Below, piece by piece: positions 33,251-42,018 of a stretch of 64,000 bases of DNA. The position numbers were made by a program, and so were the translations under genes. The notes beneath the pieces were generated by a model. It was not told the DNA's origin. It worked only from the letters and a program-made list of their open reading frames with translations, and ran no database searches. Source of the DNA: Pseudoalteromonas sp049257235. Its GTDB lineage: Bacteria > Pseudomonadota > Gammaproteobacteria > Enterobacterales > Alteromonadaceae. The stretch covers positions 84,967 through 148,966 of the forward strand of contig NZ_JBMMUF010000009.1 of NCBI RefSeq assembly GCF_049257235.1. Direction: 5' to 3'. Every line of letters starts with the position of its first letter. Within the stretch, counting starts at the first letter, position 1.

Positions 33251-33709
33251 TCAAAGCGGTAAAGAGGTCGAGCGCTTCACACAGGTCATTGTTACGTTAG
33301 AGTGTACCTCTTGCACATAAGGCAAGCTTAATAAATTATCTCGAACGAATAATTCATACCCTTCTATACCTTTTGAGATAATTCTGAGCATAAAGTCCAT
33401 AGTCCCAGCCATGGTGTAACATTCAGTGACTTCGTCATAGCTCATAATCAGTTCTTCGAATTGCGCTAATTGGTCACGGCCGTGATTTGATAACCTAACG
33501 TGGGCATACACCAGCATATCAAAACCGAGTTTTTTCTCATCAAGCAAAGCGACTTTGCCTTTGATATAACCCTCTTGCTCTAAGCGCGCGATACGACGCC
33601 AGCAAGGTGATTGAGATAAACCTACCTGATCGGCAATTTCAGCCGTTGATAAGCTTGCATCTTGTTGGAGTAATGCCAATATTTGGCGATCTACTTGATT
33701 CAATGACAT
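33251..33709 (-). CDS. Lrp/AsnC family transcription regulator
   Basis: This 152-aa protein has an N-terminal winged helix (VDRQILALLQQDASLSTAEIADQVGLSQSPCWRRIARLE) and a RAM ligand-binding domain (YTMAGTMDFMLRI). It is a paralogue of the Lrp further along this window but clearly divergent. The target gene is unknown; the nearest candidates are itself and the upstream M14/metallo-hydrolase pair. Confidence 0.92.
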   Translation of the reverse strand: MSLNQVDRQILALLQQDASLSTAEIADQVGLSQSPCWRRIARLEQEGYIKGKVALLDEKKLGFDMLVYAHVRLSNHGRDQLAQFEELIMSYDEVTECYTMAGTMDFMLRIISKGIEGYELFVRDNLLSLPYVQEVHSNVTMTCVKRSTSLPL

Positions 33710-33778
33710 TGTTTTTTCTTTTTATTACGTTAATTAGGAGAAATTATACACAAGGTATTCAATTTCGTCTTGTTAATT

Positions 33779-34426
33779 TTAGCCAAATTTACCACTAACA
33801 AATGGATTTGTCTGACGTTCATGGCCAACGGTCGTGTCTTCTCCATGCCCACTAAGAATAGAGTAATCATCGGCTAAGGATAGGACTTCACGGTGTATTG
33901 ACGCAATCAACGTCGGGCCATCGCCTTTTGGAAAGTCTGTTCGGCCAATCGAACCTTTGAATATCACATCACCAACGAGCACAATTTTGTTTTGGTGCTC
34001 AACTAAGATCACATGACCTGGCGTATGACCCGGGCACAAACGGACTTCAAAGTTTAATTCACCCAAAGTCAATACCTCGCCTGGCGTTAACCATCGAGTT
34101 GGCAAAAAGGCAGGCCTGGGGGCAAAGCCAAACATCTGTGCTTGTTGTGGCAGTGCATCAAACCAGAATTGTTCATCTGCATGAGGACCAATAATGTCAA
34201 TGTTAAACTCACGTGCCAATTCGTCCGCCGCGCCAACATGATCTAGATGGCCATGGGTTAACCAAATTGTACTCGGGGTAATGTTTAGCCGGTTGAGCTT
34301 GGCGATAAGCTTATGTGTATCACCTCCAGGGTCAACAATTGCAGCGTCGTTGGTCTTTTCGCACACAACAATGCGGCAATTTTGCATAAAAGGCGTTACG
34401 GGTACGGTGTGTATTTGTATCGTCAT
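33779..34426 (-). CDS. Metallo-beta-lactamase fold hydrolase (glyoxalase II-like)
   Basis: This 215-aa protein has all zinc motifs: THGHLDH (about residues 58-64), CPGHTPGH, GDVIFKGSIGRTD, and GHGEDTTVGHE. Pattern and size fit the small YcbL-like glyoxalase II group that hydrolyses thioesters. It starts 2 bases after the M14 peptidase stop, implying an operon. Confidence 0.9.
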   Translation of the reverse strand: MTIQIHTVPVTPFMQNCRIVVCEKTNDAAIVDPGGDTHKLIAKLNRLNITPSTIWLTHGHLDHVGAADELAREFNIDIIGPHADEQFWFDALPQQAQMFGFAPRPAFLPTRWLTPGEVLTLGELNFEVRLCPGHTPGHVILVEHQNKIVLVGDVIFKGSIGRTDFPKGDGPTLIASIHREVLSLADDYSILSGHGEDTTVGHERQTNPFVSGKFG

Positions 34427-34428
34427 AT

Positions 34429-36198
34429 CTAGTACTGCATTAAAATGGGATAACGAAGGTATTGCTGGTCATAATACGGGCTTTGCGCGTAAAGCCAAGC
34501 CCTTCGGGCATCAGCGTCATTTGCAAAATTTTCATCTTCTAGTTTCTGTGTGTACTGCGCTTTCAACGCTGGGTTTTCATCTAACAATTGCTGTGCGTAT
34601 GGCGCTAACGCGTAATTTTCTACATATTCGGTGCGCTGAAACACGCTGTGCAAGAATCCCCATTGGAACAATGAATCGGGCGCTTGTGGGTGGAGCATGT
34701 GCGTGGCAAGTAAGCCAAGCGGTTGCGCAGTGGATACTCTAATCCAATTACTATCAATCGTTGTATCAACTGGCTCATAGTGCATTGTTGGAGTAACACG
34801 AAAACGCCCCTCAAATGGTGTACTGGCAAACTCGTGATCGATTATATCGCCGCGTACCAACTTCATTGTTTGGGTGTTTTCAACAGTTTCAACGTTAATT
34901 CCCTGTAGCTGCAGCGTTGTAATGATCTGCTCATAACTGGTTGGAATATAAAACGCTTTTGGTACGGTTACTTTTGTTTTTACGTCTTTTTTCCAGTAAA
35001 TAGGCAAACGGTCATAGTGTTTTGCCTTTCCTAGATATCGTACTTCTTTGGCACCCGTTGCGTCACTTTGGTAGTGCTCGTACTCAATACCTTTGAATTG
35101 CACGAAGTCCGGCTCTTTGGCGTAACTAAAATCAACGACAAGTTCTTTGTGTGGCGCGTTCATTGATTGCGCGATTGCCTGTTGTAGTTCAGCACTATGT
35201 TGTGCAAGGGCATCAATCGCACCATCAAGCAAAACATAGGTTCCTAGTACCCGCTGTTTATAAGGCTTTAATGAATGGTTTTCGACCAAAATAGTCGGAA
35301 GATGTCGAAGCTCTCCCCAGCCATTTGAATATCTAGGTCCAGCAACCCACCCTGCGAGTCCTTTTGAAAACTCCATTTTGTCCATGACAAACACAAGAGG
35401 CCCAGGTACGTGACCAAATTGCTCTAGTTTGTTATCAATCACTGGAGATATATACGTGTCTAACGCGTTGGTAACGTGTGGTGTTGTACTTACAAAGCTT
35501 GGGTTGTAGCCATAGGTAATATCATATTGATAATCCGCACCGTCTGTTACATGAACATCAATATACAAATCTGGCGCATATTCATTGACCACTTGCGCTA
35601 TCGCTCTTACCCCTGGCGTATCCAATTTAGTGTAATCACGATTAAGATTTAAATTCTGGCCATTGGTCCTAAAACCCATTTCTCGAGGGCCTCGCTGGTT
35701 TATGCGGTTGTAGGCACTGCGGCGCTCGTGGCCATCAACATTTAAAATCGGAATAAACAAAATATTTACGCGTTTTAAAATGTCGGGACGTTTGCCGTTG
35801 GCAATATCCCTAAGCAGCATAAACCCCGCGTCTTTACCATCTATTTCGCCACTGTGAATTCCTGCTTGGATTAATAACGTGGGCTTGTCTGAGTTGCGAA
35901 TTTGCTCTGCGCTAGAGGTTACCTCTTGCGCTGCAATGAGCATGTTGATGTCACGCCCTGCGTCACTTGTGCCAATGCGAGTTATGACAAACTGCTCAGG
36001 ATTCGCCTTTTGCAGTTTGCTTAGGTAGGTCATCGTACTGTGGTAATTTGGCGAGTCAAAGCCAGCCGACAATTCGAAGTCGGTAACTAAGGGACCGCCC
36101 GTTTGCATGAGTGCTTCACTTGTGCCTTGCCATGGAATAAGTGGTGGTAGATGCGCGTCATTAGCCAATGCGGCAGCGAGTAATACTGTGGTCAACAT
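34429..36198 (-). CDS. Secreted M14 family zinc carboxypeptidase
   Basis: This 589-aa protein has a signal peptide (about 14 residues, MLTTVLLAAALANDA) and an M14 domain up to about residue 350. Zinc ligands are His and Glu in GIHSGEIDGKDAG and a later His in YIDVHVTDGADY; the catalytic Glu is likely in TILVENHSLKP. The C-terminal 200 residues are extra, as in large M14 peptidases of marine bacteria. It probably trims peptides outside the inner membrane for nutrition. Confidence 0.88.
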   Translation of the reverse strand: MLTTVLLAAALANDAHLPPLIPWQGTSEALMQTGGPLVTDFELSAGFDSPNYHSTMTYLSKLQKANPEQFVITRIGTSDAGRDINMLIAAQEVTSSAEQIRNSDKPTLLIQAGIHSGEIDGKDAGFMLLRDIANGKRPDILKRVNILFIPILNVDGHERRSAYNRINQRGPREMGFRTNGQNLNLNRDYTKLDTPGVRAIAQVVNEYAPDLYIDVHVTDGADYQYDITYGYNPSFVSTTPHVTNALDTYISPVIDNKLEQFGHVPGPLVFVMDKMEFSKGLAGWVAGPRYSNGWGELRHLPTILVENHSLKPYKQRVLGTYVLLDGAIDALAQHSAELQQAIAQSMNAPHKELVVDFSYAKEPDFVQFKGIEYEHYQSDATGAKEVRYLGKAKHYDRLPIYWKKDVKTKVTVPKAFYIPTSYEQIITTLQLQGINVETVENTQTMKLVRGDIIDHEFASTPFEGRFRVTPTMHYEPVDTTIDSNWIRVSTAQPLGLLATHMLHPQAPDSLFQWGFLHSVFQRTEYVENYALAPYAQQLLDENPALKAQYTQKLEDENFANDADARRAWLYAQSPYYDQQYLRYPILMQY

Positions 36199-36318
36199 AT
36201 TATTGTTCTTATCCGTGCTCTTGTATCTTGCAGTATAACAATCTTACATAAACGCTGGCGAGTGCTGCGATGAAATGTTAGGTTTCTGACAGACAAGCAT
36301 AAAACCCCACTTTGGACT

Positions 36319-37146
36319 ATGAAAACAATTTTAATTACTGGATGCTCAAGTGGCATAGGTTATTACTGTGCAAAGCAGTTACAAAAACGTGGATACGATG
36401 TAATCGCCAGTTGTCGGCGTATAGAAGATGTGAAAAAGCTCAACGCCAAAGGGATCACCTGCGTACATTTAGATTACGCAGACACAGAATCTATCGAGCA
36501 AGGTCTAGAGGACGCGCTTGCCTACAGTGGTGGCAAAATAGATGCGTTATTTAATAACGGTGCATATGGTCAGCCCGGTGCTGTGGAGGACCTTCCTGTT
36601 GAAGCACTGCGCAGGCAATTTGAGACCAATGTGTTCGGTTGGCATCATCTTACTCAGTTAGTGTGTAAGAAAATGCGCAAACAGGGCCATGGTCGTATAA
36701 TTCAAAATTCTTCGGTGTTAGGCTTGGTCACTTTGCCATATCGCGGCGCTTACAATGCCAGCAAATTCGCTCTTGAAGGCCTTACAGACACCTTGCGCCT
36801 AGAACTACAAGGCAGTGGTGTGCATGTATCCTTGATAGAGCCAGGTCCTATTACGTCAAAGTTCAGAGACAACGCCTTACACGCATTTTTAACCTCAGGT
36901 ATTGATATAGACCACAGTGTTCATAGAGACAATTACTTAGCACAACAGCGACGTTTACAATCATCCACAGCTCCTCAGCCATTTACCCTTGGTCCTGAGG
37001 CAGTGTATAAACGTTTAGTTCATGCGCTTGAATCTCAACATCCTCAAGCCCGCTATTACGTGACTAAGCCAACGTATATATTTGGCTTCTTAAAACGCAT
37101 TTTACCTACCAGTTGGATGGATTGGGTGCTGGTCAAATCACGTTAG
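36319..37146 (+). CDS. Short-chain dehydrogenase/reductase
   Basis: This 275-aa classical SDR has the nucleotide-binding TGCSSGIGYY at residues 8-17, NNGAYG, catalytic Ser in QNSSVLG and YxxxK as YNASK (about 151-155). The substrate is undetermined; similar proteins act on lipids, steroids or retinol-like alcohols. It converges with rplT and shares a bidirectional terminator. Confidence 0.9.
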   Translation: MKTILITGCSSGIGYYCAKQLQKRGYDVIASCRRIEDVKKLNAKGITCVHLDYADTESIEQGLEDALAYSGGKIDALFNNGAYGQPGAVEDLPVEALRRQFETNVFGWHHLTQLVCKKMRKQGHGRIIQNSSVLGLVTLPYRGAYNASKFALEGLTDTLRLELQGSGVHVSLIEPGPITSKFRDNALHAFLTSGIDIDHSVHRDNYLAQQRRLQSSTAPQPFTLGPEAVYKRLVHALESQHPQARYYVTKPTYIFGFLKRILPTSWMDWVLVKSR

Positions 37147-37167
37147 GGTTTGCCAAAATATAGGCAA

Positions 37168-37197
37168 TAAAAAAGGAGCCAATAGGCTCCTTTCTTC
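37168..37197 (-). terminator. Bidirectional terminator, SDR gene and rplT operon
   Basis: AAAGGAGCC / GGCTCCTTT stem with AATA loop. There is a T-run on the minus strand (CTTTTTTATTG) and a weaker one on the plus strand (TTTCTTC). Confidence 0.87.
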
Positions 37198-37213
37198 TGC
37201 TAACACAGGTAGA

Positions 37214-37573
37214 TTAAGCTGAAAGACCTTCTTTCGCTTTAGCTACTAATGCTGCGAATGCAACTTGGTCATAAACAGCGATGTCTGCAAGGATCTTACG
37301 ATCGATCTCTACAGAAGTCTTCTTAAGACCGTTGATGAAACGGCTGTAAGACAAACCATTTTGACGAGCTGCTGCGTTGATACGTGCAATCCATAGTTGA
37401 CGGAAAGTACGTTTCTTCGCACGACGGTCACGGTAAGCGTATTGACCCGCTTTAGTAACCGCTTGGAAAGCTACGCGGTAAACACGTGAACGTGCACCGT
37501 AGTAACCTTTAGCTTGCTTTAAAACTTTCTTGTGACGTGCGCGCGCGATAGTACCGCGTTTTACTCTTGCCAT
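37214..37573 (-). CDS. rplT: 50S ribosomal protein L20
   Basis: This 119-aa protein is the usual length, beginning MARVKRGTIARARHKKVLKQ and containing FRQLWIARINAAAR. L20 binds 23S rRNA early in 50S assembly and in E. coli also represses rpmI-rplT translation. It is the last gene of thrS-infC-rpmI-rplT, 15 bases after rpmI. Confidence 0.98.
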   Translation of the reverse strand: MARVKRGTIARARHKKVLKQAKGYYGARSRVYRVAFQAVTKAGQYAYRDRRAKKRTFRQLWIARINAAARQNGLSYSRFINGLKKTSVEIDRKILADIAVYDQVAFAALVAKAKEGLSA

Positions 37574-37588
37574 TATTCTATACCCCTA

Positions 37589-37789
37589 TTAAGCGAATGG
37601 TAACATACGAGAAACTAAGCCGTGGTCGTTCTTGTGAACCATTAGCTTAGGACGTAGGTGAAGCTTACGCTTAGAGGTTTTCTTAGTCAGAATGTGACGA
37701 AGGTGCGCTTGTTTACGCTTGAAACCGCCAGAAGCAGTTTTCTTGAAGCGCTTTGCAGCGCCACGGTGTGTTTTTAGCTTATAAGCCAT
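37589..37789 (-). CDS. rpmI: 50S ribosomal protein L35
   Basis: This 66-aa protein begins MAYKLKTHRGAAKRFKKT and is near the normal length. The 208-base leader after infC is the place where L20-dependent control would act, as in E. coli; I did not resolve the RNA fold. Confidence 0.97.
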   Translation of the reverse strand: MAYKLKTHRGAAKRFKKTASGGFKRKQAHLRHILTKKTSKRKLHLRPKLMVHKNDHGLVSRMLPFA

Positions 37790-37997
37790 TGCAATAACTC
37801 CAATATGATATTGCTTAAATTTAGCAAGCAGGCGTTCAATTTACATTGACACTTTATTGGCCTAACTTACTCCCAAAACCGGTGAAGGGACCAAAAAGTC
37901 CCTTACTTTCAACCGGATAGATACAGGTGCTCATTAAAAAACAGTTGCTTTTCAATCAGCTTGTAAACCTGCACTAAATCTTAAGGCGCGCAGTATA

Positions 37998-38543
37998 CTA
38001 TTTTTTAGCCACTGGCGCTAGCATCATGATCATTTGGCGACCTTCGACTTTCTTAGGGAAAGACTCTACTACTGCCAAATCTTCTAAATCCGTTTTTACG
38101 CGCTCTAGAAGTTCAATACCGATTTCTTGGTGTGCCATTTCACGGCCGCGGAAACGAATAGTTACTTTCGCTTTGTCGCCCGCTTCTAAGAACTTACGAA
38201 GGCTACGCAATTTAACTTGGTAATCACCAATGTCAGTACCCGGACGGAATTTGATTTCCTTAATCTGGATTTGCTTTTGCTTTTTCTTCTGTTCTTTTTG
38301 TGCCTTGCTCTTTTCGAAAATGAACTTACCGTAGTCCATAACCTTACAAACAGGTGGCTCAGCATTAGGGCTGATCTCAACGAGATCGACACCAGCTTCT
38401 TCCGCCAATGACAACGCTTCACTCAAAGACACAATGCCTGCTTGCTCACCGTCAAAGCCAATTAGTCGAACTTCTTTTGCCGTGATGTCTTCGTTAATAC
38501 GATTTTTTTGAGTCGTTTGTTGACCCTTTTTTCCGCCTCTAAT
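37998..38543 (-). CDS. infC: Translation initiation factor IF-3, AUU start
   Basis: This 181-aa IF-3 has NRINEDITAKEVRLIG near the start, VEISPNAEPPVCKVMDYGKF, and a C-terminal domain with IKFRPGTDIGDYQVK. The start is ATT at 38543-38541: GGAGGA (38556-38551) lies 7 bases before it, and the first residues RGGKKGQQTTQKNRIN align with E. coli IF-3 (MKGGKRVQ...), which also uses AUU. Ordinary start codons upstream lack this spacing. The rare start lets IF-3 repress its own translation by discriminating against non-standard starts. Confidence 0.95.
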   Translation of the reverse strand: MRGGKKGQQTTQKNRINEDITAKEVRLIGFDGEQAGIVSLSEALSLAEEAGVDLVEISPNAEPPVCKVMDYGKFIFEKSKAQKEQKKKQKQIQIKEIKFRPGTDIGDYQVKLRSLRKFLEAGDKAKVTIRFRGREMAHQEIGIELLERVKTDLEDLAVVESFPKKVEGRQMIMMLAPVAKK

Positions 38544-38621
38544 GGTACGTTCCTCCAAGAATATTAAAAACAAAAAAGGGTGTAACCGTCAGTTCTTGGC
38601 ACACCCTTTTTCCATCACAGA

Positions 38622-40532
38622 TTAAATTCTATTTTTAATCTCATCTGCGATCTTTGTTATAAAGTCATCGACTTTAAATTTGCCCAGGTCTTCACCTGTA
38701 CGTGTCCTTACCGCGACTTCTTGTTGTTCAACTTCTTTGTCGCCAACAACTAATAAGTAAGGAATACGTTTTAAAGTATGTTCGCGAATTTTAAAGCCAA
38801 TTTTCTCATTTCTCAAGTCGGCAGCTACACGAATACCCAGTTTATTTAATTTTTGTACAACTTCTTGCACATAAGCAGACTGTTTATCCGTAATATTCAT
38901 GATCACAACTTGCTTTGGTGCAAGCCAAGTCGGGAACAAACCTGCATACTCTTCAGTAAGAATACCGATAAAACGTTCAATTGAGCCTAAAATCGCACGG
39001 TGAATCATCACCGGTGTACGGCGTTCGTTGTCTTCTGCAACATAAGTCGCGCCGAGGCGACCCGGTAACATAAAGTCCAACTGCACTGTACCACACTGCC
39101 ATGCACGTTCTAGGCAGTCGTATAACGTAAATTCAATTTTAGGACCGTAGAAAGCGCCCTCGCCCGGCAAGTATTCAAACTCTATGCCTTTATCGTTCAG
39201 TGCTTGAGCAAGTGCTTTTTCAGCCTTATCCCATAATTCATCTTCACCGATACGCTTCTCAGGGCGTGTAGATAACTTTACAACAATCTTTTCAAAGCCG
39301 AATGTTGAATACGTATCATACACCATATTAATGCAAGACGTTACTTCATCGAGAATTTGCTCTTCCGTACAGAAGATGTGAGCATCGTCCTGAGTGAATC
39401 CACGTACACGCATCAAACCATGTAATGCGCCAGATGGTTCATTACGGTGACAACAACCGAACTCGGCCATACGCAGTGGTAAATCGCGGTAAGATTTCAA
39501 ACCTTGGTTAAAGATTTGAACATGGCCTGGACAGTTCATAGGTTTGATTGCGTATTCACGCTTTTCAGACTCTGTTGTAAACATGGCATCGCCGTATTTG
39601 TCCCAGTGGCCTGATTTTTCCCACAATCCACGGTCCATCATTAGCGGGCCTTTCACTTCTTCGTAATCATACTCGCGTAATTTTTCACGAACAAAATCTT
39701 CGAGTTCGCGATAGATGCTCCAACCGTCATTATGCCAAAACACCATGCCAGGCGCTTCTTCTTGCCAATGCCACAAATCCAGCGCTTTACCGATTTTACG
39801 GTGATCGCGTTTCTCTGCTTCTTCTAAACGTTGCAAGTAGCCTTTAAGTTGTTTCTTATCACCCCACGCAGTACCGTAAATACGCTGAAGCATTTTGTTT
39901 TCAGAGTTTCCACGCCAGTATGCACCTGCCACTTTCATTAGTTTAAAATGCTGACAGAAAGACATGTTAGGAACGTGAGGACCACGACACATGTCTACGT
40001 ACTCTTCGTGATGATACAAGCCTGGACGGTCATCCTTAGAAATGTTTTCGTCAAGAATTTCCATTTTGTAGGTTTCGCCACGAGACTCAAATGTGTCGCG
40101 TGCTTCTTGCCAACTTACAACCTTTTTAACAACGTCGTACTTAGTTTTTGCAAGCTCCAACATGCGTTTTTCAAGCGCTTCAAGATCTTCTTGAGTGAGC
40201 GAATGCTCCATATCGACATCGTAATAGAAGCCATTGTCGATAGTCGGGCCGATTGCCATTTTTGCATCAGGATAAAGTTGCTTAATAGCATGACCAATAA
40301 GGTGCGCACATGAGTGACGAATAATTTCTAAACCGTCTTCATCTTTGGCAGTGATAATTTCTAGACGCGCATCTTCGGTGATCAAATCACATGCATCAAC
40401 ACGCTCGCCATTCACGCGACCAGCGATGGTTGCTTTAGCAAGACCAGGGCCGATGTCGTTGGCGACATCCATAGTAGAAACAGGGTTATCAAATATACGC
40501 TGACTGCCGTCAGGAAGAGTAATTACAGGCAT
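38622..40532 (-). CDS. thrS: Threonyl-tRNA synthetase
   Basis: This 636-aa class II synthetase charges tRNA-Thr. The N-terminal TGS domain begins MPVITLPDGSQRIF. The editing domain has HSCAHLIGHAIKQLYP (the HxxxH zinc-like editing site). Catalytic motifs include KPMNCPGHVQIF, FRMAEFGCCHRNEPSG and the C-terminal anticodon domain. The frame extends 14 codons upstream, but the chosen ATG fits the family. First gene of the thrS-infC-rpmI-rplT operon. Confidence 0.97.
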   Translation of the reverse strand: MPVITLPDGSQRIFDNPVSTMDVANDIGPGLAKATIAGRVNGERVDACDLITEDARLEIITAKDEDGLEIIRHSCAHLIGHAIKQLYPDAKMAIGPTIDNGFYYDVDMEHSLTQEDLEALEKRMLELAKTKYDVVKKVVSWQEARDTFESRGETYKMEILDENISKDDRPGLYHHEEYVDMCRGPHVPNMSFCQHFKLMKVAGAYWRGNSENKMLQRIYGTAWGDKKQLKGYLQRLEEAEKRDHRKIGKALDLWHWQEEAPGMVFWHNDGWSIYRELEDFVREKLREYDYEEVKGPLMMDRGLWEKSGHWDKYGDAMFTTESEKREYAIKPMNCPGHVQIFNQGLKSYRDLPLRMAEFGCCHRNEPSGALHGLMRVRGFTQDDAHIFCTEEQILDEVTSCINMVYDTYSTFGFEKIVVKLSTRPEKRIGEDELWDKAEKALAQALNDKGIEFEYLPGEGAFYGPKIEFTLYDCLERAWQCGTVQLDFMLPGRLGATYVAEDNERRTPVMIHRAILGSIERFIGILTEEYAGLFPTWLAPKQVVIMNITDKQSAYVQEVVQKLNKLGIRVAADLRNEKIGFKIREHTLKRIPYLLVVGDKEVEQQEVAVRTRTGEDLGKFKVDDFITKIADEIKNRI

Positions 40533-40874
40533 GTTTAATCCTTTTACAGTGGTGACACCTACGCCGCGCCACATGTAGTTAGTTATGTTTAATTCGTTTT
40601 ATCTAGAACAACGCTTTTACCAACAAGCATTGCGATGATACTGCAGCGCCCTACATCAGACGCAAGGGCGTATTCTCGCGTGCTAACGGAACAAATTCAA
40701 GGCCATAGAAGTTTTTTTTCTGCCATATCCCCTGGCCTACCTAAAATCGCGCTGCGACGCCAGACCTAGCTGCATAAAATCCTCAGTAACTTATGCAAAA
40801 ACACACAGCAAAGATAAACACCCCCCAATTATCTCTGATATAATGAAGCCCATTGAATTCAAAGGCGATATAAC
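40533..40874. other. Divergent intergenic region thrS / DUF3010 gene
   Basis: About 340 bases without a gene. It contains the thrS leader, where E. coli ThrRS autoregulates via a tRNA-like fold; no such fold was verified here. The plus-strand side carries a good extended -10 box. Confidence 0.5.
40836..40844 (+). promoter_or_regulatory. Extended -10 promoter of the DUF3010 gene
   Basis: TGATATAAT fits TGnTATAAT perfectly. No -35 box stands at the proper distance, which extended -10 promoters do not need. Transcription would start about 24 bases before the ATG. Confidence 0.55.
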
Positions 40875-41315
40875 ATGAATACCTGTGGTGTTGAAATTAA
40901 AGGCAGTGAAGTACTGCTGTGTTTACTATCTAGAGATAACGACGTGTTTGACATCCGCGACGTGCGACAAACACGATTTGTACTTGGCAACTCAGATGAC
41001 ACTGAGCAAATGCAAAAGTTTTACCGCGATTTTAAAAAACTTATGGAAGATTACGGTGTTGATTCAATTGCAATTAAAGGTCGTCCACAAAAAGGTAAAT
41101 TCGCTGGCGGCGCTGTAGGGTTCAAAATGGAAGCCGCGTTGCAACTTATAAGCGACTTAGACGTGCGTATACTCAATGCAACGACCATTAAAGAGCAATT
41201 AAAACGCAACCCAATTCCTGTGGAATTTGAAGAAACGGGCCTTAAGAAATTCCAAGAGCAAGCTTTCATTTCTGCTTACGTTTACATCATGCAGCGTACC
41301 TACGCAAAAGATTAA
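40875..41315 (+). CDS. DUF3010 family protein
   Basis: This 146-aa protein starts MNTCGVEIKGSEVLLCLLS. The pattern (GVEIKGSEV, then IAIKGRPQKGKFAGGAVGFK) fits DUF3010, a gammaproteobacterial family of unknown function with a possible RNase H-like fold in its first half. No signal or membrane segment. Single gene with its own promoter. Confidence 0.82.
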   Translation: MNTCGVEIKGSEVLLCLLSRDNDVFDIRDVRQTRFVLGNSDDTEQMQKFYRDFKKLMEDYGVDSIAIKGRPQKGKFAGGAVGFKMEAALQLISDLDVRILNATTIKEQLKRNPIPVEFEETGLKKFQEQAFISAYVYIMQRTYAKD

Positions 41316-41327
41316 AAGCGCAGTAAC

Positions 41328-41350
41328 GGCCGCATTATCCAAATGCGGCC
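41328..41350 (+). terminator. Hairpin between DUF3010 gene and mntP
   Basis: Perfect 9-bp stem GGCCGCATT / AATGCGGCC with a five-base loop, but no T-run follows. It could attenuate read-through or process the transcript. Confidence 0.5.
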
Positions 41351-41382
41351 ATAGTTAACCGTCATTATTACCTATTGATTAC

Positions 41383-41922
41383 ATGATTGAAGTTCTCATA
41401 TTAGCCATTGCATTGAGTATGGATGCGTTCGCCGTATCCATTGGCTTAGGGTCAAAGCATGCCACCGCAACAAGACCATTAGCGATAAAAGCAGCCGTCT
41501 ATTTTGGTATTTTTCAAGGGGTCATGCCACTTATCGGTTATCTTGGTGGCAAAGGCGTTTTAGGTTGGATTGAGGATTATGCTCATTGGATAGCCTTTGC
41601 GCTGTTAATTGCGATTGGCGCTAAGATGCTATTTGAAGCCATGAGCGAGGGCATTGAGGAAGACATTTCACACATCACCCATAAAGTGCTCCTTATCCTC
41701 GCAATTGCCACCAGTATTGATGCCATGGCAGCAGGCTTTACCCTCACCCTTGTTGATGTGCCAGCATTGCTAGCGTGTGCCATCATAGCCGTAACAACGA
41801 TGTTATTTTCAGCCATTGGGGTTTTTGTCGGTGCGCGCAGTGGTACATGGTTAGAGAGCAAAGCGGAGTTCCTCGGCGGCGTCGTACTTATTTTGATTGG
41901 CTTTAAAGTATTGCTTTTGTGA
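41383..41922 (+). CDS. mntP: Manganese efflux pump MntP
   Basis: This 179-aa inner-membrane protein has six helices. Conserved Asp residues stand in ALSMDAFAVSIGLG (helix 1) and ATSIDAMAAGFTL (helix 4), the MntP hallmark; it exports Mn2+. No yybP-ykoY-type manganese riboswitch fits in the 67-base gap upstream, unlike E. coli mntP. Confidence 0.93.
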   Translation: MIEVLILAIALSMDAFAVSIGLGSKHATATRPLAIKAAVYFGIFQGVMPLIGYLGGKGVLGWIEDYAHWIAFALLIAIGAKMLFEAMSEGIEEDISHITHKVLLILAIATSIDAMAAGFTLTLVDVPALLACAIIAVTTMLFSAIGVFVGARSGTWLESKAEFLGGVVLILIGFKVLLL

Positions 41923-42018
41923 TGCTTGTCGATAACTGTAAAACGTTATCGACACACTAGGCAGCCTAGTGGATTGTCGTTAAACTGGACGCCATTGTAT
42001 TTTGCAGTTGTGTTGTCC

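Noticed and set aside
41316..41382. Manganese riboswitch (yybP-ykoY) before mntP
   Set aside because: The 67-base gap is too short and holds only a simple GC hairpin.
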